This document shows, piece by piece, positions 51,339-61,885 of a stretch of DNA of 64,000 nucleotides. The notes below the pieces were generated by a model that saw only the letters and a program-made list of their open reading frames with translations, made no database searches and had not been told where the DNA came from. This DNA is from Phycicoccus sp. Soil748. GTDB taxonomy: Bacteria > Actinomycetota > Actinomycetes > Actinomycetales > Dermatophilaceae. The stretch lies in contig NZ_LMSC01000005.1 of NCBI RefSeq assembly GCF_001428025.1, positions 249,313-313,312 on the forward strand, given 5' to 3'. The translations under genes were made by a program, and so were the position numbers. Each line of letters begins with the position of its first letter. Positions within the stretch are counted from its first letter, which is position 1.

Positions 51339-51344
51339 TACGAT
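51339..51344 (+). promoter_or_regulatory. -10 element before the GT2-TagF fusion gene
   Basis: TACGAT lies 31 bp before the ATG at 51376, giving a short leader with GGAAAGG (51358-51364) as a somewhat distant ribosome site. It would start a long transcript through the TagGH genes. Confidence 0.5.
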
Positions 51345-51375
51345 TGCGGGACCCCACGGAAAGGTTCCATTCCCC

Positions 51376-54300
51376 ATGCCCTCGCTGAGTGTCGTCGTTC
51401 CCATCTACAACGTGAGCGACTACCTCGTTGCATGCCTGGAGTCCCTGCGTGCCCAGACCCTCGGCGACCTCGAGGTGATCCTCGTCGACGACGGCAGCAC
51501 CGACGGCTCGGGGGAGCTGGCCGACGAGTTCGCCGCGGACAAGCCGCACTGGCAGGTGCTGCACGTCGAGAACGGCGGCCTCGGCCGGGCCCGCAACATC
51601 GGCATGGACCACTCGACGTCCGAGTTCATCGCCTTCGTCGACTCCGACGACCTCGTGCCCCGTGACGCCTACGAGCTGATGCTGCACGCCGTGAGCGAGA
51701 GCGGCTCGGACATGGTGGTCGGCGGCGTGCTGCGCTTCGACGGCGCCAAGACCTTCAACTCGCCGCTGCACCGCCGCGCCATCAAGCGCAACCAGATGCG
51801 CACGCACATCCGCAGGACGCCGTCGCTCGTCTACGACACCACGGCCTGGAACAAGGTCTACCGCCGGTCGTTCCTCGCCGAGCACAAGCTGCGCTTCCCC
51901 GAGGGCGTCTACTACGAGGACATCCCGCTGACGGTGCCGGCCCACTTCCTGGCCACCTCGGTCGACGTCCTCGCCGACCCCGTCTACCTGTGGCGTGAGC
52001 GGCAGACCGCGGTGCAGTCGATCACCCAGCGCCGCGCCGAGAGCAAGAACCTCGTCGACCGGATGGCGGCCGTCACCTCGGTCGACGACTTCCTCACCGG
52101 CCGCGGTGACACCGAGGGCAAGAAGATCCACGACGACAAGGTCCTCAAGGTCGACATCCCGCTGTTCATCGGGGTGCTCCACGAGGGCGACGACCTGTTC
52201 CAGCGGCAGGTCATCGAGCTCGTCGGCGACTACCTGCGCCGGGTGTCACCCAAGATGATCGCGAAGCTGCCGCCGGTGCGCCGGCTCGAGTACCACCTGA
52301 TCTCGCGGGGGATGCTGCCCGAGCTCCTCGAGCTGCAGGAGTACTACCGGGTGCCGGCCAACCGCGGGAACTTCGTCCGGTCGGGCCTGCGCCTCTACGC
52401 CGACCTGCCCTTCCGCACCGACACCACCAAGGGGATCCCCGCGTCGGTCTACGAGGTCACCCGCTCCCAGCCGCTGCGCACCGGGGTGCGCGACGTGCGC
52501 TGGGACGGCAACGCGCTCGTCGTGGAGGGCCACGCGTTCATCCACCGGGTCGCCGACGCCACGCCGGTGTCGTCGGTGCGACGGTTCCAGCTGCGCCGGG
52601 TCGGCGCCAAGGAGCGGCAGCAGGTCCGGGCCCGGCGGGTGCGCCGCCTCGACCTCACCGCCCGCACGACCGGCACGGCGGTGTCCTACGACGCGGCCGG
52701 CTTCCGCGCGCAGGTCCGCACGTCCCAGCTCCTGCTGCAGCCGGGGGAGGAGCGGGCCGGCTTCGAGCTGCTCGCCCAGGTCGCGGCGCCGTCGGCACGT
52801 CGCGGCTCCAGCGTCGGCAACCCCGAGCTCGGCTCGGGGCGGCACCCGCGGCGGAGGCTCATCGCGCCGGACCAGCTCGCCGTCCCCGGGTACGAGGGCC
52901 GCCAGCTCGTGGTCAACGTCCACCGCGTCGGGGCCCTGCTCGAGTCGGTCGAGGTGGAGGGTGACGGGCTGCGCTTCACGCTGCGCCGCACCACCGGGCA
53001 GTGGGAGCCCACCGACCTGTTCCTGCGTCGCACCGACTCCCTGCAGGGCCTGCGCGTCCCGCTGGAGGTCGACGGGCGCACCGCGACCGCCCACGTGGGC
53101 GCCGGCGACGTGGAGGTCCGCGCGGAGTCCTTCGCCACCCGCGAGTGGGTCGTCGCGCTGTTGCCGTCGGGTGCGGACGAGGACGCCGACCCGCGGCCGC
53201 TGCACCTGGCGCCCGACACCGAGGACCTGTTCCTCACCCTCCGCGAGCGCTCGCTCGAGGTTCGGGAGGGCGTCGACGGCGGCGCCCGCATCCTCGACAC
53301 CCGGCCGGGCCCGGTGCTGACGTCCTTCGACTGGCGCCCCGACGGCCTGCGGCTCGAGGGCATCACCGGTGGGGCCCCGGTCGAGTCACTGTCGCTGTCG
53401 ACGAGCAGCGGTGCGGCGCACCAGATTCCGGTCACCGTCGACGGCGTCGACTGGCAGGCCACCATCCCGGCGAGGGGGGCGCCGGGCGAGGCCGTCCTGC
53501 GCTGGCTGCAGGGTGGGCGCTGGCTCGTCACCGTCACCACCGGCGACGAGGGGCAGCGCGACCGCGGGGTGCGCGTCTCCAGCACGGCCGAGGCGCACCT
53601 GGCCGAGCAGGGCGAGGTCGACGGGATGACCTACCTGCTGCGCTCCTCCGCCGCACACGAGCTGCAGCTCGTGGTCGACGCGTCCGGCGACTTCCGTGAC
53701 CGGGGCGCGCTGCACCGCGAGCGCAACCGCAAGTACGTCTACCGCGTGCAGCGCCGCCTGCCGCTCAAGGACAGCATCTTCTTCGAGGCGTGGAAGGGCC
53801 GGCAGTTCTCCGACAGCCCGCGGGCCGTCTTCGAGGAGCTCCAGCGCCGCGGCGACCCCCGCGAGTGCATCTGGGCGATCCAGGACCACTCGGTCGAGGT
53901 GCCCGACGGCGTGGCCCGGGTCGTGGTCGGCAGCCGTGACTACTACCGCGAGCTGGCGCGGGCGCGCTGGGTCGTGAGCAACGACTCGATGCCCACCCAC
54001 TACGTCAAGCGCGAGGGCAGCCGCTACGCCCAGACGTGGCACGGCACGCCGCTCAAGAAGATCGGGTTCGACATCGACACGATCCAGATGTCCAACAAGA
54101 AGTACCTGACGCAGTTCGCCCGCGACGTGGCCAAGTGGGACGCGCTGGTCTCGCCCAACCACTTCTCCACCGAGATCCTCGGCCGTGCCTTCGGCTACGA
54201 GGGCGAGGTGCTCGAGATCGGCTACCCCCGCAACGACGTCTTCCACCAGCCCGAGGAGGCCAGGAGGCAGGCCGAGGCGGCGCGTGCCCGGCTGGGGCTG

Positions 54301-54846
54301 CCCGAGGGCAAGCGGGTCATCCTGTACGCCCCGACGTGGCGCGACAACGACTACGACGCCCGGGGTCGCTACCAGTTCACGATGAAGCTGGACCTCGAGC
54401 GCATGTACCGCGCGTTCGGCGACGACAGCGTCCTGCTCATCCGCGGGCACCAGCTCGTCAGCTCGGGCATCGACGCGGCGATGTTCGGCGGCTTCGTCCG
54501 CAACGTCTCGAGCTACCCCGACATCCGCGACCTCTACCTGCTGGCCGACGTGCTCGTCACCGACTACTCCTCGGTGATGTTCGACTTCGTCAACACAGGC
54601 CGCCCGATCCTGTTCTTCACCTGGGACCTCGAGGACTACCGCGACAACCTGCGCGGCTTCTACTTCGACTTCGAGGCCGAGGCGCCCGGTCCGCTGCTCA
54701 CCGAGTCCAGCGGGGTGCTCGACGCGCTCACCCGCCTCGACGAGGTGCAGGAGGAGTACGCGGAGCGCTACGAGGCGTTCCGGACCCGGTTCACGGGGCT
54801 GGAGGACGGCAAGGCCTCCGCCCGGTTCGTCGAGCGGTTCCTGTGA
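51376..54846 (+). CDS. GT2 glycosyltransferase - CDP-glycerol glycerophosphotransferase (TagF-like) fusion
   Basis: The 1156-residue protein has three parts. Residues about 1-330 are a GT2 domain (SLSVVVPIYNVSDYLVACL, VDDGSTDGS, AFVDSDDLVP, EGVYYEDIPLTVP). About 370-760 is a beta-rich spacer without known motifs. About 770-1156 is a TagF/TagB-type Glyphos_transf domain, with TWHGTPLKKIGFDID near residue 886 and VTDYSSVMFDFVNTGRPILF near 1060. It would add a sugar and poly(glycerol or ribitol phosphate) units to a wall polymer. The GT2 half is a paralogue of the free GT2 protein at 56,960. CDP-polyol would come from the TagD-type gene at the window end. Confidence 0.9.
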   Translation: MPSLSVVVPIYNVSDYLVACLESLRAQTLGDLEVILVDDGSTDGSGELADEFAADKPHWQVLHVENGGLGRARNIGMDHSTSEFIAFVDSDDLVPRDAYELMLHAVSESGSDMVVGGVLRFDGAKTFNSPLHRRAIKRNQMRTHIRRTPSLVYDTTAWNKVYRRSFLAEHKLRFPEGVYYEDIPLTVPAHFLATSVDVLADPVYLWRERQTAVQSITQRRAESKNLVDRMAAVTSVDDFLTGRGDTEGKKIHDDKVLKVDIPLFIGVLHEGDDLFQRQVIELVGDYLRRVSPKMIAKLPPVRRLEYHLISRGMLPELLELQEYYRVPANRGNFVRSGLRLYADLPFRTDTTKGIPASVYEVTRSQPLRTGVRDVRWDGNALVVEGHAFIHRVADATPVSSVRRFQLRRVGAKERQQVRARRVRRLDLTARTTGTAVSYDAAGFRAQVRTSQLLLQPGEERAGFELLAQVAAPSARRGSSVGNPELGSGRHPRRRLIAPDQLAVPGYEGRQLVVNVHRVGALLESVEVEGDGLRFTLRRTTGQWEPTDLFLRRTDSLQGLRVPLEVDGRTATAHVGAGDVEVRAESFATREWVVALLPSGADEDADPRPLHLAPDTEDLFLTLRERSLEVREGVDGGARILDTRPGPVLTSFDWRPDGLRLEGITGGAPVESLSLSTSSGAAHQIPVTVDGVDWQATIPARGAPGEAVLRWLQGGRWLVTVTTGDEGQRDRGVRVSSTAEAHLAEQGEVDGMTYLLRSSAAHELQLVVDASGDFRDRGALHRERNRKYVYRVQRRLPLKDSIFFEAWKGRQFSDSPRAVFEELQRRGDPRECIWAIQDHSVEVPDGVARVVVGSRDYYRELARARWVVSNDSMPTHYVKREGSRYAQTWHGTPLKKIGFDIDTIQMSNKKYLTQFARDVAKWDALVSPNHFSTEILGRAFGYEGEVLEIGYPRNDVFHQPEEARRQAEAARARLGLPEGKRVILYAPTWRDNDYDARGRYQFTMKLDLERMYRAFGDDSVLLIRGHQLVSSGIDAAMFGGFVRNVSSYPDIRDLYLLADVLVTDYSSVMFDFVNTGRPILFFTWDLEDYRDNLRGFYFDFEAEAPGPLLTESSGVLDALTRLDEVQEEYAERYEAFRTRFTGLEDGKASARFVERFL

Positions 54847-56963
54847 GCACCGCCGGACCGGTGCCGGCCGCACCGACGGCGTCGCCCACCCCGACGGCGA
54901 CTCCTTGGGTGGCGGGTGCGGGGAGCCCACGCCCCGAGGACTCTCGGGAGGGCACCGTACCGACACGGGCCGCGCACCTGTCCGGCTGGCTCGAGCGGCT
55001 CACGGTGGGGCTGCTCGTCGTGGTCGTCGTGGGCTTCGGCGTCTGGACGCTGGCCTACCAGGTGGCGCTCGTCGTGGGGCTGCCCGCGACCCCCACCCTG
55101 CTGGTCGCGTTGGTCGTCGCGGCGGCGGCCTCGTGGCTGGTGCTCCCGGCCGCGGTGGGCGGCGGGACGGGGGAGCGCCCCAGCCGGGCGGCCACCGGGC
55201 AGGCCCTGGCCGCCCTGGCGCTCGGCGTCGTGTGCGCGTGGCTCGGCGGGGCGGGCAACCAGCGCGGCTACATGATGGTGCTGCTGGTGCTCGCCGGTGC
55301 CGCCTGGGTGGTCCTCACCCTGCGGCGCCGTCGCACGAGCCGGACCGTCCGCACCCCTGCTGGCCCGTCTGCCGCGACCTCTCGTCCCTCCACGCCGGTG
55401 GTCGACCCGGCTCGGGGCGCCCTGTGGCTGACGGCCTGGGCCTGGGCGCTCGTGTGCGCCGTCGTGGCCATGCGCTACGCCCGTCCCGACGGTGACGACG
55501 CCTACTTCGTCAACCTGTCGCAGTGGGTCGCTGACCGGGGCACGTTCCCGCTCAAGGACACCATGCTCGGCGACCAGGTGTTCCCGATGCTGAGCTCGCA
55601 CAGCCCGCCGATCCACTCCTTCGAAGGCCTGCTCGGGGCGCTGGGCCACGTGACCGGGCTGTCGGCCGGCGTCGTGACCTACCTCGTCGCGACCCCGCTG
55701 CTCACCGCGCTCTGCGTGCTGGCGCTGGCCTGGCTGGTGTCGCTCAGCCGGATCCGCTTCGCCCCTGTCGCCCTGTCGGCGGCCGTGCTCTTCCTGCTCG
55801 CCTCGGGTGAGGCGGGGGCCGCGCAGGGCAACTTCTTCGCCCTGCGGATGTGGCAGGGCAAGGCGGCCCTGGCCTCCCTCTTCCTGCCGCTGCTCGTCGC
55901 CGTGGCCCTGGCCTACGTCGCCCGTGGTGGCCGTCGTCGCCAGCTGGTGCTGGCCCTGGCCGTGGTCTGCACCATCGGGGCCAGCAACACGGCCGTCTTC
56001 CTCGTCCCGGTGCTCGTGGCCGGGGTGGCGCTGGCCGCCTGGCTGCACGTGGGGGCCCGGCGCGCGCTCGGCGTGGCCGTGACGCTGGCCTACCCCCTGG
56101 CGTGCGGCGTCGCCGTCAAGCTCGTCGCGCCGCGGGCGTCCGTGGCGCCGGACCCCGAGGCCGCGGCGACCTGGGTGCTGCCGCCGCTGCAGGGCGTGAT
56201 CGGCCAGCACGGCTTCTTCGTCGTGAGCATCGTCGCCGTCGCCGCGGGCTGGGCGGGCCTGCGGTCGGCCGCCGCCCGTGCCGTGCTCGTCTGCGTCGTC
56301 CTCGCGACCGCCGTGGCCATGCTGCCCCCCGTGACCGACGCCCTGGTGGCCGCCGCGAGTCTGCGGGCCGTCGTCTGGCGCATGTGGTGGGTCGTCCCCG
56401 TCCCGCTGCTCGTCGCCGGCCTTGTCGGTGCCGTGGCAGAGCTCGTCCACCGCCGCCTGCCGAAGGTGGTGGTGCCGCTCGCGGCGCTCGCCGCAGCCGC
56501 GGCGGTCGTGGTCATCCCCTTCTACGGGGGGCGGTGGATCTGGTCCCCAGTCAACCTGGCATACCCGGTCTCGCCCATGGCATGGAAGGTTCCGCCGCAC
56601 GCGGAGGCGGAGGCCAAGGCCGCGCTGCGCGTCTCACGCGACGGTGACACCGTCCTCGCGCCGTGGGACGCCTCCCGCGTGCTCGCCGCGCTGTCGGTCG
56701 ACGTGCACCCCGTGTCGGCCCGCGCCATCTACCTCAACGCCTACGTCGGCACGCCGTCTGCGCACGCCCGCGAGCGGATCGCCCTGCAGAAGTTCGCCGA
56801 TTCGCGCACCCCACCAGTGGCGACCCTGCGGCACCTCGTCGACGTGCTGAGCGTCGACACCGCCTGTGTGTCGAAGGAGCGCGTCAACGCGGTCACCGCC
56901 CTGGAGCAGGTCGGCTTCAACGTGGCGGTCGGGGAAGGGCGGCTCGTGTGCCTGCGCCGGTGA
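54843..56963 (+). CDS. polytopic membrane protein, possible GT-C glycosyltransferase
   Basis: The 706-residue protein has a short Pro/Thr-rich start, about 12 hydrophobic segments and a soluble C-terminal domain (about residues 580-706). After the fourth helix comes the acidic loop YARPDGDDAYFVNLSQWVAD, like the Asp-Asp loop of GT-C enzymes that use lipid-linked sugars. This assignment is inference; the protein looks like the DUF6077-type family. The GTG overlaps the TagF stop by 3 bases, and its own stop overlaps the next GT2 gene, so it belongs to the wall-polymer operon. Confidence 0.75.
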   Translation: MSTAGPVPAAPTASPTPTATPWVAGAGSPRPEDSREGTVPTRAAHLSGWLERLTVGLLVVVVVGFGVWTLAYQVALVVGLPATPTLLVALVVAAAASWLVLPAAVGGGTGERPSRAATGQALAALALGVVCAWLGGAGNQRGYMMVLLVLAGAAWVVLTLRRRRTSRTVRTPAGPSAATSRPSTPVVDPARGALWLTAWAWALVCAVVAMRYARPDGDDAYFVNLSQWVADRGTFPLKDTMLGDQVFPMLSSHSPPIHSFEGLLGALGHVTGLSAGVVTYLVATPLLTALCVLALAWLVSLSRIRFAPVALSAAVLFLLASGEAGAAQGNFFALRMWQGKAALASLFLPLLVAVALAYVARGGRRRQLVLALAVVCTIGASNTAVFLVPVLVAGVALAAWLHVGARRALGVAVTLAYPLACGVAVKLVAPRASVAPDPEAAATWVLPPLQGVIGQHGFFVVSIVAVAAGWAGLRSAAARAVLVCVVLATAVAMLPPVTDALVAAASLRAVVWRMWWVVPVPLLVAGLVGAVAELVHRRLPKVVVPLAALAAAAAVVVIPFYGGRWIWSPVNLAYPVSPMAWKVPPHAEAEAKAALRVSRDGDTVLAPWDASRVLAALSVDVHPVSARAIYLNAYVGTPSAHARERIALQKFADSRTPPVATLRHLVDVLSVDTACVSKERVNAVTALEQVGFNVAVGEGRLVCLRR

Positions 56964-58144
56964 GCCACGAGGGCACCGTCCTCCTGACCGTGGTCGTGGC
57001 CGTGTACGACGTGGAGCCCTACCTCCGGGAGTGCCTCGACTCCGTGGCCCGGTGCGTGCCCGAGGGCACCGAGGTCGTGCTCGTGGACGACGGCTCCCAC
57101 GACCGCAGCGGCGAGATCTGCGATGCCGCCGCGCAGGGGCGTCCCACCTGGCGGGTCGTGCACCAGCCCAACGCCGGGCTGGGTGCTGCCCGCAACACCG
57201 GGCTCGACCTGGCCACCGGCGAGTTCGTCGGGTTCGTCGACAGCGACGACATCCTGCTCCCCGCCTACGCCACCCTCGTACGGCGCGCCGCCGAGGACGG
57301 CACCGACATCGCCACCGGTGCGGTGCTGCGCACCGACGGCCGCACGGACCGCCCGTCGGGCCTGCACGACCAGGCCCTGCAGGGCGTCGGCGCGGTCGGG
57401 GTGCTGGTCGAGGACCCCTCGCTGCTCTACGACACCACCGCCTGGAACAAGGTCTACCGGCGCTCGTTCCTCCGCGAGCACGGGCTGCGGTTCCCCGAGG
57501 GCGTCCTCTACGAGGACCTGCCCCTGACCGTCCCGGCGCTGCACCTCGCGGGGCGCGTGTCCGTCGTCCACGAGCCGGTCTACCGCTGGCGGGCACGCGA
57601 GGGCGACGCCTCGATCACGCAGCGACGCCACGAGCTCACCAACCTCACCGACCGGTTCGCCGCGGTGAGCGCGGTCGACCGCTTCCTGGAGCAGCAGCGC
57701 CTCGACGACCTGCGGGTGCACCACGACATCAAGGTGCTGCGCCTGGACCTGCCGCTCTACACCTCCGCCCTCCCCGAGGCCGACGAGGAGTACCGCGCCG
57801 CCTACCTCAGGTTCTTCCGCCACCTCGTGGACGGTCTCCCCGCCGAGCGTCGCGCCGCGCTTCCGCCGACGCTGCGGCTCTACGTCGAGCTCGCGGACGC
57901 CGGCCGGATGGACGACCTGGTCCGCGTGGTCCGGGCCCGCCGCGGGCCGCGGGCGTGGGCGCGCGACGACCGGGGCCGACTCGCCCGGGTCCGCGACAAC
58001 GTGGGCTCGTTCAGGGTCGAGCGGGGACTGGGGCTGTCCAGCGACCGACTGCTCGCCCGCCGGCTCCTGACGAGCACGGCGAAGATCCTGCTGCCGGGCG
58101 GGGTGCGGCGACCGGCGGCGGGCCGTGCACGGGGAGCCGGCTGA
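56960..58144 (+). CDS. GT2 glycosyltransferase, paralogue of the fusion's N-terminal domain
   Basis: The 394-residue protein has [31 protein letters not shown] and [11 protein letters not shown], all GT2 motifs. From [13 protein letters not shown] through [16 protein letters not shown] and [11 protein letters not shown] it matches the N-terminal domain of the GT2-TagF fusion block for block. It lacks the TagF domain. The two probably arose by duplication and may act in successive linkage steps. The GTG overlaps the preceding stop (GTGA). Confidence 0.9.
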   Translation: MSHEGTVLLTVVVAVYDVEPYLRECLDSVARCVPEGTEVVLVDDGSHDRSGEICDAAAQGRPTWRVVHQPNAGLGAARNTGLDLATGEFVGFVDSDDILLPAYATLVRRAAEDGTDIATGAVLRTDGRTDRPSGLHDQALQGVGAVGVLVEDPSLLYDTTAWNKVYRRSFLREHGLRFPEGVLYEDLPLTVPALHLAGRVSVVHEPVYRWRAREGDASITQRRHELTNLTDRFAAVSAVDRFLEQQRLDDLRVHHDIKVLRLDLPLYTSALPEADEEYRAAYLRFFRHLVDGLPAERRAALPPTLRLYVELADAGRMDDLVRVVRARRGPRAWARDDRGRLARVRDNVGSFRVERGLGLSSDRLLARRLLTSTAKILLPGGVRRPAAGRARGAG

Positions 58145-58251
58145 CCGGAGCGCACCCCCGTGTGGCGTACCCTCGGTCGGCGGGTCCGACGCGAGAAGAT
58201 GGCCGACGGCAGCACCTCGACCACCCGCCGACCTCGACAGGCTAAGGACGT

Positions 58252-59064
58252 ATGGACATCATCTCCCGGACGCGGGCCATCGCGGCCAAGCGGGGCGTGC
58301 TGTGGACGCTCATCGTGCGGGACCTGCGGGTCAGGTACTCCCGCAGCGTGCTCGGCTACGTGTGGACGGTCCTCGACCCGCTGCTGATGTCGCTCATCTA
58401 CTTCGTCGTCTTCGTCTACATCTTCAAGAGGGGCGACGTCGGCCACAAGCCGTACTTCCTCTTCCTCGTCATCGGCCTGCTGTCGTGGCAGTGGTTCTCG
58501 GGCTCGCTCACGGACACCTCGCGAGCGCTGATCCAGGAGGCCAAGCTCGTCCGCTCGACCAACCTCCCCCGCGAGATGTGGGTGCTGCGCGTGGTGCTGT
58601 CCAAGGGGATCGAGTACCTCCTGTCGCTGCCCGTGCTGCTCGCCTTCACGGCGATCTACTTCTTCAAGAACGACACCCACCTCAACTGGATGCTGGTGCT
58701 GTTCCCCCTGGCGATCGTCGTGCAGGCGGTGGCGCTCGCCGGGCTCGGGCTGCTGCTCGCCCCCGTCACGGCGCTGGTCACCGACATGCAGCGCGTGATC
58801 CGGATCGTCCTGCGCATGCTCTTCTACGCCACCCCCGTCATCTACGCCGGCCGCGTCGTGCCGCACCCCTACGACAAGGTCACGTGGCTCAACCCCATGA
58901 CCGGTGTGCTCGAGATGATGCGGGCCGGCTTCTTCTCCCACGAGGGCAAGCAGGCGGTGGTCTGGGGGTCGATCATCGCGTCCGTCGTCATCTCGGTCCT
59001 GCTGCTGCTCGTCGGCTCCGTCGTCTTCTCCCGGCTCGAGCGCCCCGTCCTCAAGGAGATCTGA
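58252..59064 (+). CDS. tagG: ABC transporter permease, TagG/Wzm type
   Basis: The 270-residue permease has six membrane helices and ABC-2 features: [45 protein letters not shown] and [19 protein letters not shown]. With the ATPase it exports the finished, lipid-linked wall polymer. A 107-bp gap precedes it, with AAGGA close to the ATG; a separate promoter is possible (TAAGGA). It overlaps the ATPase gene by one base. Confidence 0.92.
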   Translation: MDIISRTRAIAAKRGVLWTLIVRDLRVRYSRSVLGYVWTVLDPLLMSLIYFVVFVYIFKRGDVGHKPYFLFLVIGLLSWQWFSGSLTDTSRALIQEAKLVRSTNLPREMWVLRVVLSKGIEYLLSLPVLLAFTAIYFFKNDTHLNWMLVLFPLAIVVQAVALAGLGLLLAPVTALVTDMQRVIRIVLRMLFYATPVIYAGRVVPHPYDKVTWLNPMTGVLEMMRAGFFSHEGKQAVVWGSIIASVVISVLLLLVGSVVFSRLERPVLKEI

Positions 59065-59813
59065 TGGCCGACCCCGTGATCTCCGTCCAGGACCTCGGCA
59101 TCGAGTTCTTCCGCTCGCGCCGACGACGCATGCAGCTGCGCGAGATGCTCTTCCACGGCCGCAGCGGTGCACCCAAGGAGACCTTCTGGGCGCTGCGCGA
59201 CGTCAGCTTCGACATCCAGCCCGGCGAGGCCGTCGGCCTGGTCGGGGGCAACGGCGGTGGCAAGAGCACGCTGCTCAAGATGATCGCCGGCGTCCTGCTG
59301 CCCGACGAGGGCTCGGTCACGGTCAACGGCGGGGTCGCCCCGCTCATCGAGCTCACCGGCGGGTTCGTCGGCGAGCTGTCCGCCCGCGACAACATCTACC
59401 TCACGGCCGGCCTGCACGGGCTGCCCAAGGCCGCCATCGAGGAGCGCTTCGACGACATCGTCGACTTCGCGGGCCCCGAGGTGCGCGCGGGGCTCGACAC
59501 GCCGTACCGGCACTTCTCCTCCGGCATGAAGGTCCGCCTCGGGTTCGCCGTCGTGACCACGCTCGACGAGCCGATCGTGCTCGTCGACGAGGTCCTCGCG
59601 GTGGGCGACCGGGCGTTCCGTGAGAAGTGCTACCAGCGGATGGAGTCGCTGCTCGCCGACGGCCGCACGCTGTTCCTCGTGTCGCACTCGGAGAAGGACC
59701 TGCGCCGGTTCAGCACCCGTGGGCTCTACCTCAAGCGCGGCCGGCTCATGATGGACGCCCCCATGGACGACGTCCTCGAGCGCTACAACCACGACCTGGA
59801 CTCCGGCGCGTGA
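59064..59813 (+). CDS. tagH: ABC transporter ATP-binding protein, TagH/Wzt type
   Basis: The 249-residue ATPase has Walker [14 protein letters not shown], a signature [14 protein letters not shown] (the SSGM variant typical of polysaccharide exporters), Walker [13 protein letters not shown] and the H-loop LVSHSEKD. It is short and has no C-terminal carbohydrate-binding domain of Wzt, so export is probably not sensed by chain end here. Walker A has Gly-Gly-Gly-Lys-Ser-Thr instead of Gly-Ser-Gly-Lys, still a functional pattern. ATG 59064 overlaps the permease stop. Confidence 0.92.
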   Translation: MADPVISVQDLGIEFFRSRRRRMQLREMLFHGRSGAPKETFWALRDVSFDIQPGEAVGLVGGNGGGKSTLLKMIAGVLLPDEGSVTVNGGVAPLIELTGGFVGELSARDNIYLTAGLHGLPKAAIEERFDDIVDFAGPEVRAGLDTPYRHFSSGMKVRLGFAVVTTLDEPIVLVDEVLAVGDRAFREKCYQRMESLLADGRTLFLVSHSEKDLRRFSTRGLYLKRGRLMMDAPMDDVLERYNHDLDSGA

Positions 59814-61885
59814 CCGCGAGCGCCGGGTCCCTCGTGGGCGACGACGCCGCCCGCAGGGTCCACGGGTTCTCCAAGGGGGCCGACGTCGTCCTCCTCGGGA
59901 CGCCGGGGCCGACGCCCGGGTCGGCCATGGAGGCCAGCCTCCCCGACGTCGAGACCAGCCTGGCCGAGCTCGGCCTGCCCGCCCCGCTGGCCCGCCTCGC
60001 CGGGGCGCCCACGGACCAGCTGACCTGGCTGGCTGAGGCGCTCGAGCGCGGCGACGCCGTCCCGCTCGTGGTCGCCGCCCCTGACCTGCACATCTCCCAC
60101 GTCGCCCTGCTCGACCTGCTCGACCGACCCGGGGTCCGCACCGCGGCGCTGGTCGCCGACCCCCACGCGCTCGCCGAGGGCGACGAGCTCGCCGGACGGG
60201 CGAGGGTGGGGCGCGACGGCAAGCAGCTCGAGTCGGTGGGCACCGCGCACCACACCGTCACCCGCCCCGACCGGGCGCTGCCCGGTGTCCTGCGCGTCGC
60301 CCCGCAGGACCGTGCCGGGGCCGCCCGCGCCCTGCGCGCCGCCGCGCCGCTCGCCGACACCTCCTGGGGCGAGGACGGCGTCGCCGCCGCGACCCTGGTC
60401 CTCGTCCGCGCGGGCCTGGTGGTGCAGGCCAGCGCCCTCGGGCCGTTCGACTGGAGCCGCGGGGGAGTGCGCGCCGAGGGCGCCGCCGGTGGCCCGTGGC
60501 GGCAGCGGCTGCGGGGCGCCTCCCGTGGGGGCGACGGCTTCTTCTCCACGTACGCCGTGCGGCCGGTCTCCCGGCGGATCACCGGCTTCGGGCTCGCGCA
60601 CGGGTGGTCGCCCAACGTCGTGACCATGGTGTCGCTGGGCCTCGGCGTCCTCGCCGCGCTGTTCGTCGCCACGGGCGCCTGGTGGGCGTGGGTCGTCGCG
60701 GCCGTCGTGCTGCTGGTCGCCCTGGCCGTCGACTGCGTCGACGGGGAGATCGCCCGCTTCACCCGCCGCTTCAGCCCGCTCGGCGCCTTCCTCGACGCGG
60801 TGGGCGACCGGGTCAAGGAGTACGCCGTGCTGGCCGCGGTCGCCTCGGTCGCCGTCCGCGAGGGCGCCCCCGGGTGGCCGGTCGCCCTCGCCGCGATGAC
60901 CGCGGTGACGGTGCGCCACCTCGAGGACTACGCCTACGAGGCGCGGCTGCGCCCCTCGCGCCTGAGCCGTCCGGACCTCCTGCCGGCCGACGCGCCGTAC
61001 GACCGCGGACCGCAGGACGCCCGCACGACCTTCGGGCCCCCGCCGAGCCGACGGGCGCAGGCGGTGCACTGGACCAAGAAGGTCGTGCACATGCCCATCG
61101 CCGAGCGCTACCTGCTCATCTCGCTCACCTTGCTGACGCGCCGCCCGATGCTCGTGCTGTGGGCGCTGTTCGTCGCCGTGGTCGTCGCGGTGCTGTGGAC
61201 CCAGGGTGGACGGGTCGCGGCGGTGCTGCTGCGCCGTGACCCGACGTGGTCCGCCGTGGTGCCGGCGACGACGCGCGGCGAGCTCGACGAGCAGCTCGAC
61301 CTCGGGCCGCTGGCCCGGCTGGTCGGCCGCCTCTCCGGACGCGCGGCCCGGCCCCCGTTCGTCCTCGGGCTCGCCGGGGCCGCCGTGCTGGTGGTCGTGG
61401 TGTCCCTGCTGCTCTGGACGGACCACACGGGCACGGCCCTGGTGGCCGCCGCTGTCGGGAGCGCCCTCGTCGCCGTGGGCTGGCAGCCGCCGGTGCACGA
61501 CCGCCTGGGGTGGCAGGCCCCGGCCGCGCTGTGGGTCGCCGAGGCGCTGGCCGTCGGCCTGCTCGTCCACCACACGCTCGGCGCGCAGACGGCCGCCGGC
61601 TTCGCCTACGTCGCCGCCGTCGCCTACCACCGCTACGACGTCGTCTACCGGCTGCGCGACACCGGTACGGCGCCGGCCGCCTGGCTCGCGACCGCCGGAC
61701 TCGGCACCGAGGGTCGGATCCTCGGCCTGCTGCTGCTCGCGACGTTCGCACCCTCCGCCGTGGTCCCGGTCCTCTGGGTGGCCGCGGTGCTGCTGGCCGT
61801 CCTCTACCTTGCGGAGTCGGCCACCGGCTGGCGGCGCTGGATCGCGGCGCAGGGAGACCCGATGCCGACAGGAGCCGGCGCATGA
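59810..61885 (+). CDS. CDP-alcohol phosphatidyltransferase family protein with extra N- and C-terminal domains
   Basis: The 691-residue protein has a complete CDP-alcohol motif in the middle, DCVDGEIAR followed by G, D and D at the expected spacing (near residues 306-331). It transfers a phospho-alcohol from a CDP donor. About 220 N-terminal residues contain [17 protein letters not shown] and look like a separate soluble domain of unknown function. The C-terminal part adds several more helices and resembles DUF5941. Similar large proteins occur beside smaller CDP-alcohol enzymes in actinobacteria. The acceptor is unknown. It overlaps both neighbours by 4 bp. Confidence 0.8.
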   Translation: MTASAGSLVGDDAARRVHGFSKGADVVLLGTPGPTPGSAMEASLPDVETSLAELGLPAPLARLAGAPTDQLTWLAEALERGDAVPLVVAAPDLHISHVALLDLLDRPGVRTAALVADPHALAEGDELAGRARVGRDGKQLESVGTAHHTVTRPDRALPGVLRVAPQDRAGAARALRAAAPLADTSWGEDGVAAATLVLVRAGLVVQASALGPFDWSRGGVRAEGAAGGPWRQRLRGASRGGDGFFSTYAVRPVSRRITGFGLAHGWSPNVVTMVSLGLGVLAALFVATGAWWAWVVAAVVLLVALAVDCVDGEIARFTRRFSPLGAFLDAVGDRVKEYAVLAAVASVAVREGAPGWPVALAAMTAVTVRHLEDYAYEARLRPSRLSRPDLLPADAPYDRGPQDARTTFGPPPSRRAQAVHWTKKVVHMPIAERYLLISLTLLTRRPMLVLWALFVAVVVAVLWTQGGRVAAVLLRRDPTWSAVVPATTRGELDEQLDLGPLARLVGRLSGRAARPPFVLGLAGAAVLVVVVSLLLWTDHTGTALVAAAVGSALVAVGWQPPVHDRLGWQAPAALWVAEALAVGLLVHHTLGAQTAAGFAYVAAVAYHRYDVVYRLRDTGTAPAAWLATAGLGTEGRILGLLLLATFAPSAVVPVLWVAAVLLAVLYLAESATGWRRWIAAQGDPMPTGAGA

